Positions 1 to 12,305 are shown, counted from the first letter of the stretch. The stretch: 64,000 nt of DNA from Neospora caninum Liverpool (GCF_000208865.1 NC_018397.1:4989748-5053747); one strand, 5' to 3'. Translations and numbers: made by a program. Notes: generated by a model not told the origin, from the sequence alone.

Positions 1-1690
1 CTCGTGCTCACGATGAACGCTTGGTTTCAGCGTGGGATTTCTCGGGAATGATCCTGCTTAACTACAGAGACTGTGCGGAACGGCAGCAGTGTCCCAGGAG
101 AGAGACGCGCGAAGAATCCCTGCTGGATTGGTGACATTTAGCCGGTTATATACATCTTCCAAGATATGTTTGTTGCAGGCGGTCAGTTTCTTGGTTTCGG
201 CTGCAGTCGAATCCTGGCTATTCCACGGTTCTGAGTGACAAAGAAAAAGAGCACATGCATCTCCGCAGCCTCGCGGTACTGAAAGTGACACAGAGCCGCA
301 CCTGCTGGTATCCTCTCTCTATGGTCCGTCTCGTTTCCCGTGCCTACGTCTTTCTCAGGCACGCCGAATCAAAACAGCGCCTCTCAGCCCCAAACGTGAA
401 GGCTCATTCCACCGAGTGTACTCGCTGTCGTTGCACCAAGCTAACTGTTTTCCTTGTCACTGTTCGATTCGTGTGTGCTGTTGGGCGCGCGCCGGCCAGG
501 CGAACGAAAATATGGAGAAGATGTGTTTCTTTTTCGATGGACCCTTTTCCCAGTTTCTTCGCCGGTCCAGGACGCACAGCGACTGAGGGGGGTGCTCACC
601 AGGAAAGCGGATCGGATGGCTTTGAAAAGAAAATCGCCTGGCGCTCGTGGACCGTCCACGGCGATGTCTTTTCAGCTGCACACTGGCCGGTTTTCTTGCA
701 TGCGTTTGCTTGTCTTGGGCTCCCTCAATCCGCAGCCAGACGCTCCCTCTGAGAGCTTCCGCCTCCTTTTTTTAGCGGATAATCCGCAAGCATTTTCTGC
801 GTTTCCCCTGTGTTTTTTCCATTTGCTGTCCTCGGTCTCCTCTCAAGGGGGCGATGCCCAGAGAGGTACATGCGTGCATGCCATGGTCCTCTCGGCCTCC
901 CGTCATTTTCTGTCCTTTTTCCTCCAGCATCTTGCCTCGTTTAAAGCGGTTTTTTCTTTGCCTCAAAAAACAACAGGCAGTGCACGCCCGGTGAAGGAAA
1001 ACGAGAAATGCGGCGGAACCGAAGATTCCATTCGGTCCCGTGCCTCTCCCTGGGCGACAACGGCCGCCGTCCGGAGCACGCCTCTCCCTTTTCGCAGCTG
1101 AACGGCGTCTTTGCCTAGGTTCACCCACCGGCCTTTCGCACTCCCCAACTGCAAAAGTATGTTTCCTAGCCAGTGAGTTTTTCCGACTGGTGTCACTGCT
1201 TCTGCGCGGACGGCTCAGACAGCGTTCTGGGCAAATTTCCCCTGGGCGTGAGGGCCCTGTGCCCGAGAATTGATAAAATCCAACTTTCTTCTTGCCACTA
1301 TATCCAAGTTACCGACGCGGCAGATATCCTTTGTCAAAGTCGTCCTCAGCGATACGTTTGGGAGAGAGGCGGTCTTCCTCTATCTCCCTGTTAATCTCGC
1401 TGTCTCTCGGTCTGCTGTCTCCCTCTCCCCTGAACCCTGGCACGTTACTGTTTCTCTCTCGCCCCTCCACTGCGTTTGGTTCCCTTTTCTTCCGTCTCGT
1501 CTTCCATGTCCTTCGATTTCTTCGGCTTCACGAGTGTCTCTGCCCCGTGTCTCCTCGCTTTTTCCCATCTCCATTCCCTCTTCTTGCGGCCTTCTGTGCC
1601 TTGTCCTCTGGACACCCCCTCTCGCCGGCCGGGGGCCTGCACTGCCTCAGCCTCCTTCTCCTCTTTGCATTTTTCGCGACTTCCTTTCGC
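1..1690. other. Upstream region of the MAD1-like gene
   Basis: No gene is supported here. Open frames exist in several registers but none has a recognisable domain or a start with splice structure. From about 1380 to 1690 the + strand is very rich in C and T, typical of coccidian 5' flanks and UTRs. The frame of the first MAD1 exon is open upstream to about 1292, so the exact translational start is not fixed by a stop codon. Confidence 0.5.
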
Positions 1691-1978
1691 ATGCACGCGA
1701 GTTCGAACATGATGGATGCCGCGGAAGGCTCTCCGGGGCTGGGCAGAGCCGCAGGCTTCGCCGCTGTGCGCTTGCGACAGCAGAGACGACAAATGGAACT
1801 GTTGACGGAGATGACGAAAAACCTGTGTGAAGAAACAAAAAAGGTACCCCTCTTCTCTACCCCCTACAGGGCCCTACGCTTCTGCTCCTACATTCACATA
1901 TGTATACACATGTATACATCTCTAAAACGTGTATAGCACTTTTGTATATATATATATATATATACATATGCATCTGTT

Positions 1979-2021
<43 letters not shown>

Positions 2022-5000
2022 ATATAAGTATGTTTGTATATATAGATCTATATGCATATACATTCGTATATTCGTGTCTATCCAGAGACAAACGTGTACA
2101 GGTATCCATCTGCATGTATCTCTTCATAGATGTAACGTTATGTGTGTCTGAGAACGTGTGGTCCTTCCTTCAGCGTCACTCTGTATAGTCAGCAGCTGGA
2201 AACGCTCAAGTGGCTGTACACCGCGTTGAAATCTGCTCTCTGCATGCGTCTCCGGGCGTAGTGCCGCGTTCGGAGGTTTGCCGCGTTCTGCATTTCCCGT
2301 CTTTTCTTTTTTTTCGGGCGCCCCAGGCCAATGCTCAGCCAGTTGCCGCCCCTTCGGCTCCGGAGTTGCTTCGCCTTCGCTGTGAGAACGAGGAGCTGCG
2401 CATGGCCCAGCGGAAGAAAGAGAGCGAACTATCCGCGGCAAAATGTACGTTTTCCCGAAAAATACAAGCGACGGCAAAGCTCACAAACGATCGAAGGAGT
2501 GTCTGCTCTGGGTGCCCGAAAAGCCGCGCATTTCCCCTGTCTCTCACGGAGGTGGACATCCTCCACCTGGTTTCATTTAGCGATAAAGGGGGGAAGTGCA
2601 CATGTGGCGGTTCCTGGTTTCATTTAGCGATGAAGACTGGATGTGCACATGTGGCGGTTCCTGGTTTCGTTTAGCGATAAAGGGGGGAAGTGCACATGTG
2701 GCGGTTCCTGGTTTCATTTAGCGATGAAGACTGGATGTGCACATGTGGCGGTTCCTGGTTTCATTTAGCGATAAAGGGGGGAAGTGCACATGTGGCGGAT
2801 TGTGCGTTTCCGATATGTTTGCTCGGACTTGCGCAGCCGTTTTCCTGTAAGCGAAACATCGAGTTTGTTTCCGGTCTCTCTCTCTCTCGTGTCAGCGGCG
2901 CACTGGCAAGTCGTTTCTCAGTTGGAGCAGCGCATTCATGCCCTCGAGACAAATGTGGCAGCGGCCAAGGCAGCGGTCAAAGAAGTTGAACTCGTAAGCC
3001 CGAAACCGCTCAAGTTTTCTTTCTGTTCCCACACAAGGTCAATTTTCTCTCAACATTCGCACTAATATTTATATCTACATGTGTGTAGACGCATGCATAA
3101 AACCGCATGTATGCATATACATACACACATACATACACGCATATATATATATATATATGTATATATATGTATATATGTATGTATACATATATATGTATAT
3201 ATATATATATATATATATACACGTAGGTGCGGTACTGCGGCCTGGGTACGTATGCAGGCTGGGGGCAGAGAGGTTGTGGACTCTGAGCCGCGAACTTCTC
3301 TATATCTTTCCAATTTCTTTCGCTGCCTGTCCACACTGTGTTTGTGGAGAAGTTGAAAACGTACTGTGTCCGTTTTTCTTTCCATCTCGCCTCTCCATCG
3401 CTCCTCTCTGGTTTCTCCTTTGGACCTCCTTTTGGCTCTGTCTTGCAGCTGGGCAACCGGCGCGTGCTGGAGCTCCGGAAGCTTGTCTCTGACTCCGAAG
3501 AGAAGAATTCGCTCTTGACAGCTAAAGTGGAGAAGGCCGAGGCGGAGATGAGCGCTCTCCGAGCACAGACGGACAGGGGTCGGGCCGAGGCAGAAGAAGA
3601 GCGGAAAAGACTTGACGAGCAGTTCTTCGACCTCCAGAAGTCTCTGCAGAAGGAACGGGAAGACAGAGACGAGGCTCAGCAGCAAGTCATGAAACTGACG
3701 GGCCAGCTGGCGGAGAAGGACGAGGAACTCGCGATCGAAAGAGCGGCCAAAGCTGAGGCGACTGAAAGAGTGAGCGAGAAAGGATGCAGAGAGAGCGGAA
3801 AACGTGACGGCGGAGCAATGGGCGCAAACAGGAGAAAGAGAGCAGAAGAACGAGAAAGGAGGGAGAGAGGGACACAGAGAAACAGAGCGAGAAGAGATGG
3901 CAAGAGAGAAAGAGCGGGAAAAGGGAAGAAGAGAACGCTTGGAGGGAGAGAGGGAGCGAGGCAGGAACGAAGACCGCGTCTTTCTGCGCCTTCTTCCAAA
4001 TGAGGAAACCCGCATATGCTTCGTCCTTTTTTCATCGGTCGTGTTCTTGGTTCTCGCGGCTTCCTTTTTTATAGCTCGAAAAAGATTTCGCTTTTCAACG
4101 GGAGACGCTCGAGAGCGTCATCAGCGGTCTGCAGAGGAACTTGCGCGAAGTGGCGGCGGCCAAGGAATCCGTGAGCATTGCCAGTCAAGGCCTCCGACAT
4201 TTTTTGTAAAGGATTCGTTTGCGACGAGTATCCTCCGTCTCACTCCATCATTTTCTCCTGTGCACCTGTGGACGCCTAGGCGTGCGCGTTCTCGTCCAGA
4301 ATATATGTGTATCTATCTGTAGGCTCATATGAATATCTGAACTTGCAGAACTTACCTTTATGGAGATCTCGCTCCCTCAGTTGTGTGCACGCTTCTGTCG
4401 TGTCTCTTCCTCGCTCTCTTTAACTTCCTGCCTCTGTCGTTTTCAGTTCTAGCTTCTGTCTCGAATTTCCCTTTTCTGCGGTCTCGCTTGTCCTCTCCAG
4501 GACATGGACGACCGTGCGTTGTACGCAGAAATGAAGGCAAAGTGCACGGTAAGGCAGAGAGCGCTGGAAGCCGCTCTCAGTCACCCCCGCAGCTGGACGG
4601 CGATGCATGCGTTTTTAGGAGACAGGAAAGCAGACTGTCTTCCGGCGGGCCAGGCCTCGGTCCATTCTGTGCCTCGAGCAACACCCGTTGGAGACGCAGG
4701 TGCCGACTTCAGCAGTGTCCCTTTTGTGAGTCTTTCCGAGCACGACGGTTCCGCCGCATGAAGAGACACAGCCTAGCGGTGCGTGACGAGCGTTAGGCAG
4801 TGTTTCTTCTGCGCAATTGTGTGGTCTCCAGAAGTACGCAGAGCAAGTGCAGGCGCTACAGAAGGAGGTCGTGGAAGCCGCGCGTCAACAGGAAGCTCTC
4901 GAGCAGCAGCGACAGCAGGTGGACCAGCAGAAGAGACAAGAGCGGGAGTTGGAGGAAACCACGCGGGCTCTGCGAGAGACCGAACTGGTGAAGGAACAGC

Positions 5001-8000
5001 GAGAACGCGATCTACAAGAATGGGAAAAACTGGCTGCCTGTAGGTCGCGTCAGAGTTGCCTTTTTGAGCCGATGCCCGCAGCCTTAAAAGAAACTGGTGT
5101 CGCGGGGCAACGCGAACTGAAGCCGGCTTTGGGTTCCCTGACTGCTCTGCGCTGTCTCTGTTTTGCGCAGCTTTTGTGTTGGATGAACCCCCGAGTCGAG
5201 AGGCGTTTCGACGGTACCTGCTTCTCCTCGTGAATGCGCTCCAAGCTCTCCAGTTTGAGAAAACGACGGCGAACGCCCAGATCGAAAGCCTGCAGCAGAG
5301 GCTGAAGGAGACTGAGGAGACGCTCAAGGCGAGGCAGGAGACGGAGAAGCTGCTGGAGGCGAAACTCGTGCAGGCCGAGCAGCGATCGACGCACTTGGCA
5401 CGCGAAGCTTCAGAGGCCAAACAACAAACCGAGATCCTAAAGGTACAAAAGACCGTCGCCTCTCGCCTATACCACCTCGGAAATGCTGCTCTACCGTTTT
5501 CATCTATAAACAATGATGCATACATCCATGCACCTTTCCATATATATGTATATATATATATGTATATATGTATATGTATATGTACGTGTACATGTATACA
5601 TAAATGCATGTGTATTTAGATATGCGTACATGCCTAAAAGTACATGTTTACGTTATGGGTATGCAGGCGTGAGACCGCGACCCGCGGGTGTAGAGACCTG
5701 CGAGCGTGTATGGGAGTAGGCTGCGAGAGGGAACCGGCAGATTTGGCGGTGGACGGCATGGGGGGTTCTGGATGCATGTGTGTGCGTGTGTGTGCCCCGA
5801 CCGTGCTCACGCAGTGTCTGTCCAATCGGGTGAAGGCGAGAAGCGCTTCCGCCTCTCTTTCTGGTCCGCGCGTTTCGTTTTTCGGGATTCCGTGCGTGCG
5901 TCTCACGGGTATTTCCCACAGTTCGTGCATTCGTAATGAACCCCTGTTCCTTCTTTTTCTCCGCGTCCGTGCGTCTCTCGTTAGATTCGCCTGGCAGGGG
6001 CGCTCAGCGCAACGAGCGAGGAAGTGACGCGCCTGCTGACTTCTGCGCGCGCGTCGGACGAAGCGAAGAAGAGGGACACGAACCCTGCGCAGGCCGGCGA
6101 GGCGCCCGACCAGCCAGAGGGACACACCGGAGACGCGGCCTCCCTGGAGACCAAGATCCGCGAACTGCATGCACAGGCAGAGGCGTCCGAAAGAATCATT
6201 TCGCATCTCGAGAACGCGGTAATCTGTCCATCCGTGTCCCACCGGCACACAAAGAGAGATGCACACACATGCGTACATCTACGGATAGAGATGAATAGAG
6301 ATGCAGAGAGACAGAGAGATAGATATACGTATGTGGGGCAGATAACTCGAGGCAGGGAGTGAGAGAGGAATCCATGTATACCGGGACGTGCAAAGGTATA
6401 GGTGTGGCATGCGTGTCTGTACATTTTTTCATGTGTTCACCTGCGTCCTGTGCATGCATTGCTCTTCTGTTTCGGATGCAGAAGGCGCGACTGGAGAGCG
6501 AATTCAAGGCGGCTCAGCAACTCGCTGAGGCCTCTGTTACGCTCCAGCGAGAAAAAGATGAGCTTGCGACCGTAAGAAAGGCGGTGCATTCACGTCGCCG
6601 ATGTAGCGCGCCCATTTCTCGAGTTTCGTCACTTTTCCTCCACTCTTTTCTGCCGAGGTTTCCCGCGTGCGCTGCGAGGAACGCAGCACGGCTCTCTCGG
6701 ACACGTAGGAACTGAAACTGACGTTTTGATTTTTCAGAGTTCCCGGATGTCTCACTTCTCTACGTTTCTCAGTCTGTCTTCGGCAGATAATTTCGCACTA
6801 CGGATTGGACCCGCTTAGATCGTGCATGTGTGTGATTTTCCTTTTTTTATCTTGTAAAACCATTAGATGAACGTTAAGGCATGTGTGTGATTTTCCTTTT
6901 TTTATCTTGTGAAACCATTAGATGAACGTTAAGGTGTGTCCTGGATTATGCGCTTTCAACCTGCAGGCAAACAGCCAGTTGACTGCGGAGCTCCAGCGGG
7001 CTGCGGATCGCGTCTCCGAGCTCCACCGTCGCGCGGGTGAGACCAGTAGTCGACGGACAGGGTTGAAAAGACAGAGACTTGTCGTTTTGCATCTTCAGGT
7101 GGCTGGGTATTTCCCCGTGTCCTCTCTCCTCCTGTCTCCAGCGACTCCACGTTCCTCTCAGTTTCCCTTCCGTCGGGTCTGCCTTGCCCCATCTGTCTCG
7201 TTTCCTGTCTGTCGCTCTCACGGCCCCCGTCGCCGGCCTTTCTGCGAGCTGACTCTCCTGTCTCTTTCGCCGTTCTCGTTTTTCAGAAGCCTCTCAGCGC
7301 GAAGCAACCGATTTGCGGGTGCAAGCGGGCAGAGAACGGAACTTGCAAGGCAATCTGCAACGCGCACGCGAGCGAATTGCCTCTCTCGAACTCCAGCTAG
7401 CTCGAGGCGCTCCAGACTCTCAGCAGCTCCAGAGACAAGTCGAGACGCTGACGGCAGAGGTCGCCGGGGCGAAAGAGAGACTCAAACTGCTCAAGGACAG
7501 CTACACAAAGCAAATTTCGTACGCGTCCAGGGGCTGATAGGGCCGGAGCTAAAGAGTAGAGGCGAGAACACATTGGCAGGTTTTCCACATATACATATCT
7601 TTACGTCCAAGCAGATGTCTAGAGGTATCTGCAAATGGGTTGTGTGCTAATCAAGTCATTTCGCGCTGGGCCTGTCAACTCGCGTTCGCGGAGGTATCGC
7701 CTTGTAGGTTGCAGGTGAATATCTAGGGCCATCTATCTGCCAGACCCATTCTCCTGCTCGGTCCTTCTCGCTATATTCGCATGCACAGATTTCGCGCAAT
7801 AAGTTTGTGTGGAAGCATGCAGTCTCATGAATGAACCTGTACGTGCACACTGGACACCACCGTTTCGTTTCTTTCGTGGGACCACCGATCTGATGTGCAC
7901 ATCTGCCCCGTTCTGCGTACAGGGGCGTTCGCGACGCAATCTATCACACGCTGGGGTGGAGTATTTCGTACAGAGCGCGTAAGTTTCCCTTTCTTCTTCT

Positions 8001-9349
8001 TAGAAGAAAAGATAGATTGTGGCCGCTTCTCGTCGGCGCTCTGACTCGCAAAAGCACAGCCCGTGCTTTTCGACGTTCATGAGTCGGAGGAGCGCACGCG
8101 TCGCATCCCTGTATCTCGCCATGTGTATACATATGCATGTGGTGCCTAAAAGTGGACATCGCGAAAAGAGGCCTGCATGTGAACGCATGCCTAAGTTGGT
8201 ATATTGTGTAGAGTGGCGTCTGCGGCCTGGGGGTGCTTGTTGTCTTGTCAGCTACAGGAAGTCAAGAGGAATCTGTGACGCTGCAAAGCTTGTATTCCAC
8301 ACACGACGGCCTTGTCGTTTTTACGCGCGGAAACGCCGCTGGCGGAGAGGCCTCCGAGAGCTCCGCCGACGAAAGTGGGGGCCCCGCGAGCCGCAAAAGA
8401 AGAAGAGGCTCGACAGACAGCGCGCAGAGTGTGGGGCGCGAGGGTGAGACGAGGGACGAAGAAAAAGAGAGGGGACAGTCCGGAGCGGGGAAGGGGATCC
8501 CCGAAGGCGCCGCCGCTGGCCCTCCTGCCCCAGAAAACCCACAGCGCGACAAGTTTCTCTCGCGTTTCGCCAAAGAGAGATTCCGCGTTAGCTTTCTCAA
8601 CGCCTATGCCACGAAATACGAAAAAGACGACCAATTTGTAAGTTCCAGCAACGGAAGCGAAACGGGAATATACGAAATGCTGTCCTATGGGGTGCCTCAG
8701 ACAGACACTGCAGCAGTAGGTGAACGTTTTTATACAAAACGTTTTCAGTGGAAACATCCAGTGCCGCGAACTTGCCATGCCCTTCTGAGAGAGCGGAAGA
8801 CATATAGTCATTATCGCTGTCGATCCGTCTATTGCTCCGTATGTATATGCACGTATGTGTATCTCCGTAAATATTCAGCGGTTTACTTTGACGCAGAGCC
8901 TAAGCGTAGATGCAAATAAAAAACGTATATGAAAAGCTACCCTGCAGGTACACATGTACCGCGTTCAGAGTCGCATTCCATGCATGATAACCATCTATAC
9001 GTACTTATTCCAAGACACTACTTGGTCAGTAGCGTGGCCGAGACGGTGACCGGAGGCATCAGGGACAGTGAGCCTGTGCTGCCTGCTTTCCGTCACACCT
9101 GTTTTAGAGTGTCCAGGACAATTTTATGTAGCGAGCGTGGTACCGCATCCCAAGGCGGTCAACTGCTCCGACATTCTCGTTTTCCTCTCTCTTTTGTCTT
9201 GCATGTGGCTGCAGAGAGCACGGTGTGCGAGTCTTGCGTGGCCAGCCTTCACAGCCATGCTCTGTCTCGACGAGCTCCAAGCCATTCGAGCTCAGTTTGG
9301 GAGTCGCATTCCGAAAAATGTCCACGGCATGTTGCTTCCCATGCCGTAA
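1691..9349 (+). CDS. MAD1: MAD1-like spindle assembly checkpoint protein, 15 exons, 838 aa
   Basis: MAD1 sits at nuclear pores and unattached kinetochores and recruits MAD2 to restrain the anaphase-promoting complex. Exons joined by eye: 1691-1843, 2327-2444, 2896-2993, 3449-3769, 4075-4170, 4501-4548, 4832-5039, 5171-5442, 5985-6218, 6482-6571, 6967-7036, 7287-7518, 7923-7978, 8252-8637, 9215-9349. All junctions are GT-AG and in phase, giving 2517 nt. Residues 1 to about 640 are Glu/Gln/Lys/Arg-rich coiled coil. The C-terminus follows the MAD1 pattern in order: RLKLLKDSYTKQIS, GVRDAIYHTLGWSISYR (equivalent to the FREA..LTGY helix), VTLQSLYSTHDGLVVF (equivalent to RLTSLYAE....LIF), then after an acidic insert of roughly 65 residues RFRVSFLNAY and a final helix containing SLAWPAFTAMLCLDEL. 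This is the RWD-like head. Length is close to the 700-800 aa of animal MAD1. The start may instead be the nearby Met-Met at 1709. An unrelated coiled-coil protein is the alternative, but the ordered C-terminal motifs argue against it. Confidence 0.8.
1936..2035. repeat. (TA)n microsatellite in MAD1 intron 1
   Basis: Two long TA-dinucleotide runs with scattered TG/CA interruptions lie in the first intron. Similar runs occur in other introns and spacers of this window. Confidence 0.95.
2571..2799 (+). repeat. 47-bp tandem repeat in MAD1 intron 2
   Basis: Five head-to-tail copies begin at 2571, 2618, 2665, 2712 and 2759, an exact 47-bp period. Two sub-types alternate in the order A-B-A-B-A, differing in the middle (ATAAAGGGGGGAAG versus ATGAAGACTGGATG), so the array looks like amplification of a 94-bp dimer. 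It lies wholly inside the intron between exons 2 and 3. Confidence 0.95.
3138..3222. repeat. (TA)n-rich microsatellite in MAD1 intron 3
   Basis: Imperfect TA/TG/CA dinucleotide tract between exons 3 and 4. Confidence 0.9.
6823..6934 (+). repeat. 56-bp direct repeat, two copies
   Basis: A 56-bp unit starting GCATGTGTGTGATTTTCC occurs at 6823-6878 and again at 6879-6934 with about one difference. It lies in the intron between MAD1 exons 10 and 11. Confidence 0.9.
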
Positions 9350-11810
9350 GGCTGTGGCAAAACGCGGAGAAAAGGGAACGCAGCCGGCACATGTCTACTT
9401 CTGTGTGTCTACAACGACAGGTAGAAACATGAAGACACCAGAAGCATTTTTTAAAAACTAAACTTCGTTGTGAAGTTGCAAACTCCACGAAAAAAGTTTT
9501 CGGGACACGTTACTCGAAGGGCCTATGTGAGAGAGCGCCTTCCCCGAGAACAGGAGTACCAAGCGCGGAACTTGCCTTACTTTTGAATCGTCAAATGCAT
9601 ACAAGTTAGATATGTATATATACGCGCACATTCGTATGAGTAAGTGCAGAGCTGAAATACCTTATACACCGATTTCACCCTTCGGTTTGACAGTGGAATT
9701 CAACTTGAAGCCAGCCTTCACGTCCTGCTTCCCCCGCGTAGGACAGAGAGCTTCACTGGGGGAGACAAGACAAATCGAACACCCAAATTCACGTGCGTCG
9801 GGTAGACTTTGTGTACAGGTTTTCTCGAGCCCTTTTTTAGCTGTAGCACAATAGCGCAAGCGTTGACAGCGAACACCGTTCGGGACCCCGCTTCCAGCGC
9901 GTGAGAGGTTTTCTTAAGCACAGAAAAAAACTTTTCACGCGAATGACGATATTCCGCAGCCCTCCTGCCCTTCTTCTTACCTGGAAAGGAAGCACTGAGA
10001 TGTAGCACGTTGAATTTTAGTGTGTACTGCCAACAAACCGTTCCCATTTCCACCGAGCGAAAAACAGTTGCCACCCAGGGATAGGCTTCGTCGAGCAACG
10101 TTAATACGTCTTAATCTGAGACCGCCCGAGGCGAGCTTCTAGAGAGCCATGTTCGGTTCCCGTTCAGTGAGGCGCTCGCATGGCGTCAGACGGTGGGCAG
10201 AGCCGCCCGTTAGGAGTTAGTGTTGAGGTGAGGGATCCGATGCCTTGGAGCGCGCCGTTTGCCTTTCCAAGTCATGACTGCACATGACCATTTACCCGGC
10301 CGCCTTACCAGCCTTCAAAGCAAAGAGTATTGAGCGCTCCGTAATGCGTGTCGGCAAGACCAGCGACTCTTGCTAGACATGTGTTGATTGAACAGAGGAA
10401 AGAAAACGGTGTTTGCCTCAGCGGTCGACAGGGCATGAGCAAAAACAAGTCGCAATATAAACGGCCGCACAGAAAATCCGTGTCTTTCGTCTCGCGTGCT
10501 TCGAGACGCAGGCGTGAACTGTCGAGACCGTCTGCAGAGCTTTATTGCCCGAGCGCTAGAGGACCACCGTGTGCCGTGGGAAGGGATGAGTTTTCCCAGT
10601 TTGAAAGAAAAGTAACTCGCCGTTGTGCGTCTGGAACAGGACTCAGACTCGCGCTGTTCGCTCGGATAGCTGCAAATCTTGCTGAGAACGGGGCGCACGT
10701 TTCGGCTTCGCTGGCGCTCGGGTCTTGTCTCCAAAAGTCTGCAGCACGAAATTGCTGGAGACTACAAACACATGCTGTGGCTTCGTATGCGTGTTATATA
10801 TATGCCCAGCTTCCGCTGATGTTCCGTTCCTTGTTTCTTCATCTACTGCGAGCGGTACGAACTAATTCCTCCCACTCCGAAACAGCACAGATTGTTGCCG
10901 TACAGCCACCGAGGGGTGAGACACGTCTGACCAACCGCTGGGAAATAATCTCTGCTGTAACGGTATTAAAAACTCCGTCACAGCGTGTGTTTCACCAAGA
11001 ATCGTGTCTGGTTTTTCAGGAACCGACGCGGCAGCACAAGGTGAGCAAGACATCACAGCAGCCTAACCGCGTACGCTCGGAACCTTACACGTACTGTCGG
11101 TTGCTTCTCGCGGGGGACGACACTGCTAACTCGACGGGTCCGCACAAATCGCCACGAGCCAATGGCCACCATTTCTTTAGCGCACATATGAACGTTGTAA
11201 CGTGATTTTGGTTCCCCATTCAGACGACGAAAAGGGAACTCCTCTCCATCTGCCGACCCCTCCCCCCCACTTCTGCCCTCATAGTTCAGCATATGTATTT
11301 AGTACGCCACTGTAACCTCGAAGACGTCAAAAATTTGCCGCGCGCATTGAAGGCGCGAGGAAAATATACCAACCAGTGCACCAGCACGGTGAAATTCACA
11401 GCCCTCCACTCCCTGTATCCCGAGTTCCCATTCCTGCTGCGCCTGGCAAACTGACTGGCACTCCTCTTATGCATACACGCAGTGAGTGGTTATTTTCGCG
11501 GAGCAGCAAAAATAGGACGAGGCCAACTCGTCAACAACAATTGTGTAAGAAAAGTCGCATCAAAGCCAAATTATGGGAAGGAGATCTAGTCGTGGCACGT
11601 GAAGAGAAAGAAAGTCAGATGGGGGGGGGGGGGGGGGGGATTGATGATGCTAACAAGACGCAAAGAAAAAAACAACCCTGCCAGGAAAGCAGCTGCAAAG
11701 CAAATACTATTAACGTACTTCGAACTGTTCCCTATAGTTCTTGACTTCCAGCACGTCGCACGGCCCAGCCAACCACGGGTGTGAGAAAAGTTTGTGATTC
11801 ACCTCTTCTT
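9350..11810. other. Intergenic region between MAD1-like gene and ISP gene
   Basis: No supported gene. The longest open frame (+ strand, 10348-11205) has no recognisable domain, no signal peptide and an unusual composition, so I leave it out. A pure G19 homopolymer lies at 11621-11639. The last part carries the 3' UTR of the ISP gene. Confidence 0.5.
11621..11639 (+). repeat. G19 homopolymer
   Basis: Nineteen consecutive G on the + strand, downstream of the ISP stop codon. Runs of this length are prone to sequencing length error and can form G-quadruplexes. Confidence 0.95.
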
Positions 11811-12305
11811 TTAGTTTTTGGCGTTACTTGCTGAAGACTTGTGTGACTCCTGGTTCTTCTTGATTTCGTCGTCCAAGAAAGATACAAAGCACTGCGCATC
11901 GGTGACGTCTTTAAAAGAGAACGCGATAGCTCGTCCAGAGCTTGCGAGGCGAAAACCCACGACACGGGGATTTCGAAGCATTTTACTATCTGCGCATTCG
12001 GAACTGCGAGGATCCGAGCCATAGAGGACAGCAGCAATGTCGTCTAGCTGGATTGGTCTCACTTTCTGATTGAACGTGAGATTCATGTAGTTTTTCGGCC
12101 GGTCAATTTTCAAGTTACACTCGATACGGTGTCCATCAGGAAAAAGTACTTCCATCGTGTCTCCGGCCTCATACCGATTCAGCCAGTTGTCAAAGGCTTC
12201 CTTGGATACCTGAACCGGCTTCCGACTGCGCATTTCCCCCTCTCGACCTATCTCAAGGTCAGCAGTCGCGTCACTGTCAAAGCTGCAGCACGCTGTATTT
12301 CCCAT
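11811..12305 (-). CDS. ISP3: IMC sub-compartment protein (ISP family), 164 aa
   Basis: ISP proteins coat defined zones of the inner membrane complex, the flattened alveoli beneath the plasma membrane, and take part in daughter-bud organisation. The protein starts MGNTACC: Gly2 is a classic N-myristoylation site and Cys6/Cys7 are adjacent palmitoylation candidates, the dual acylation that targets ISPs. Residues about 35-150 form one compact domain with alternating strands (FDNWLNRYEAGDTMEVLFPDG, then CNLKIDR, then the VGFRLASSGRAIAFSF strand pair and a final helix around QCFVSFLDDEI), as expected for the ISP pleckstrin-homology-like fold. The ORF opens eight codons upstream, but only this Met exposes the myristoyl Gly. 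It is a single exon. Family membership is strong. The choice of paralogue ISP3 rests on the CC at positions 6-7 and is tentative. Confidence 0.85.
   Translation of the reverse strand: MGNTACCSFDSDATADLEIGREGEMRSRKPVQVSKEAFDNWLNRYEAGDTMEVLFPDGHRIECNLKIDRPKNYMNLTFNQKVRPIQLDDIAAVLYGSDPRSSECADSKMLRNPRVVGFRLASSGRAIAFSFKDVTDAQCFVSFLDDEIKKNQESHKSSASNAKN

Noticed and set aside
1947..2063. Tyr/Ile-rich ORFs over TA repeats
   Set aside because: Translation of (TA)n microsatellite, not a gene; the same applies at 3.1, 5.5, 48.1 and 61.2 kb.
10348..11205. 285-codon + strand ORF
   Set aside because: No domain, signal peptide or codon pattern like the confirmed genes; chance open frame in intergenic DNA.
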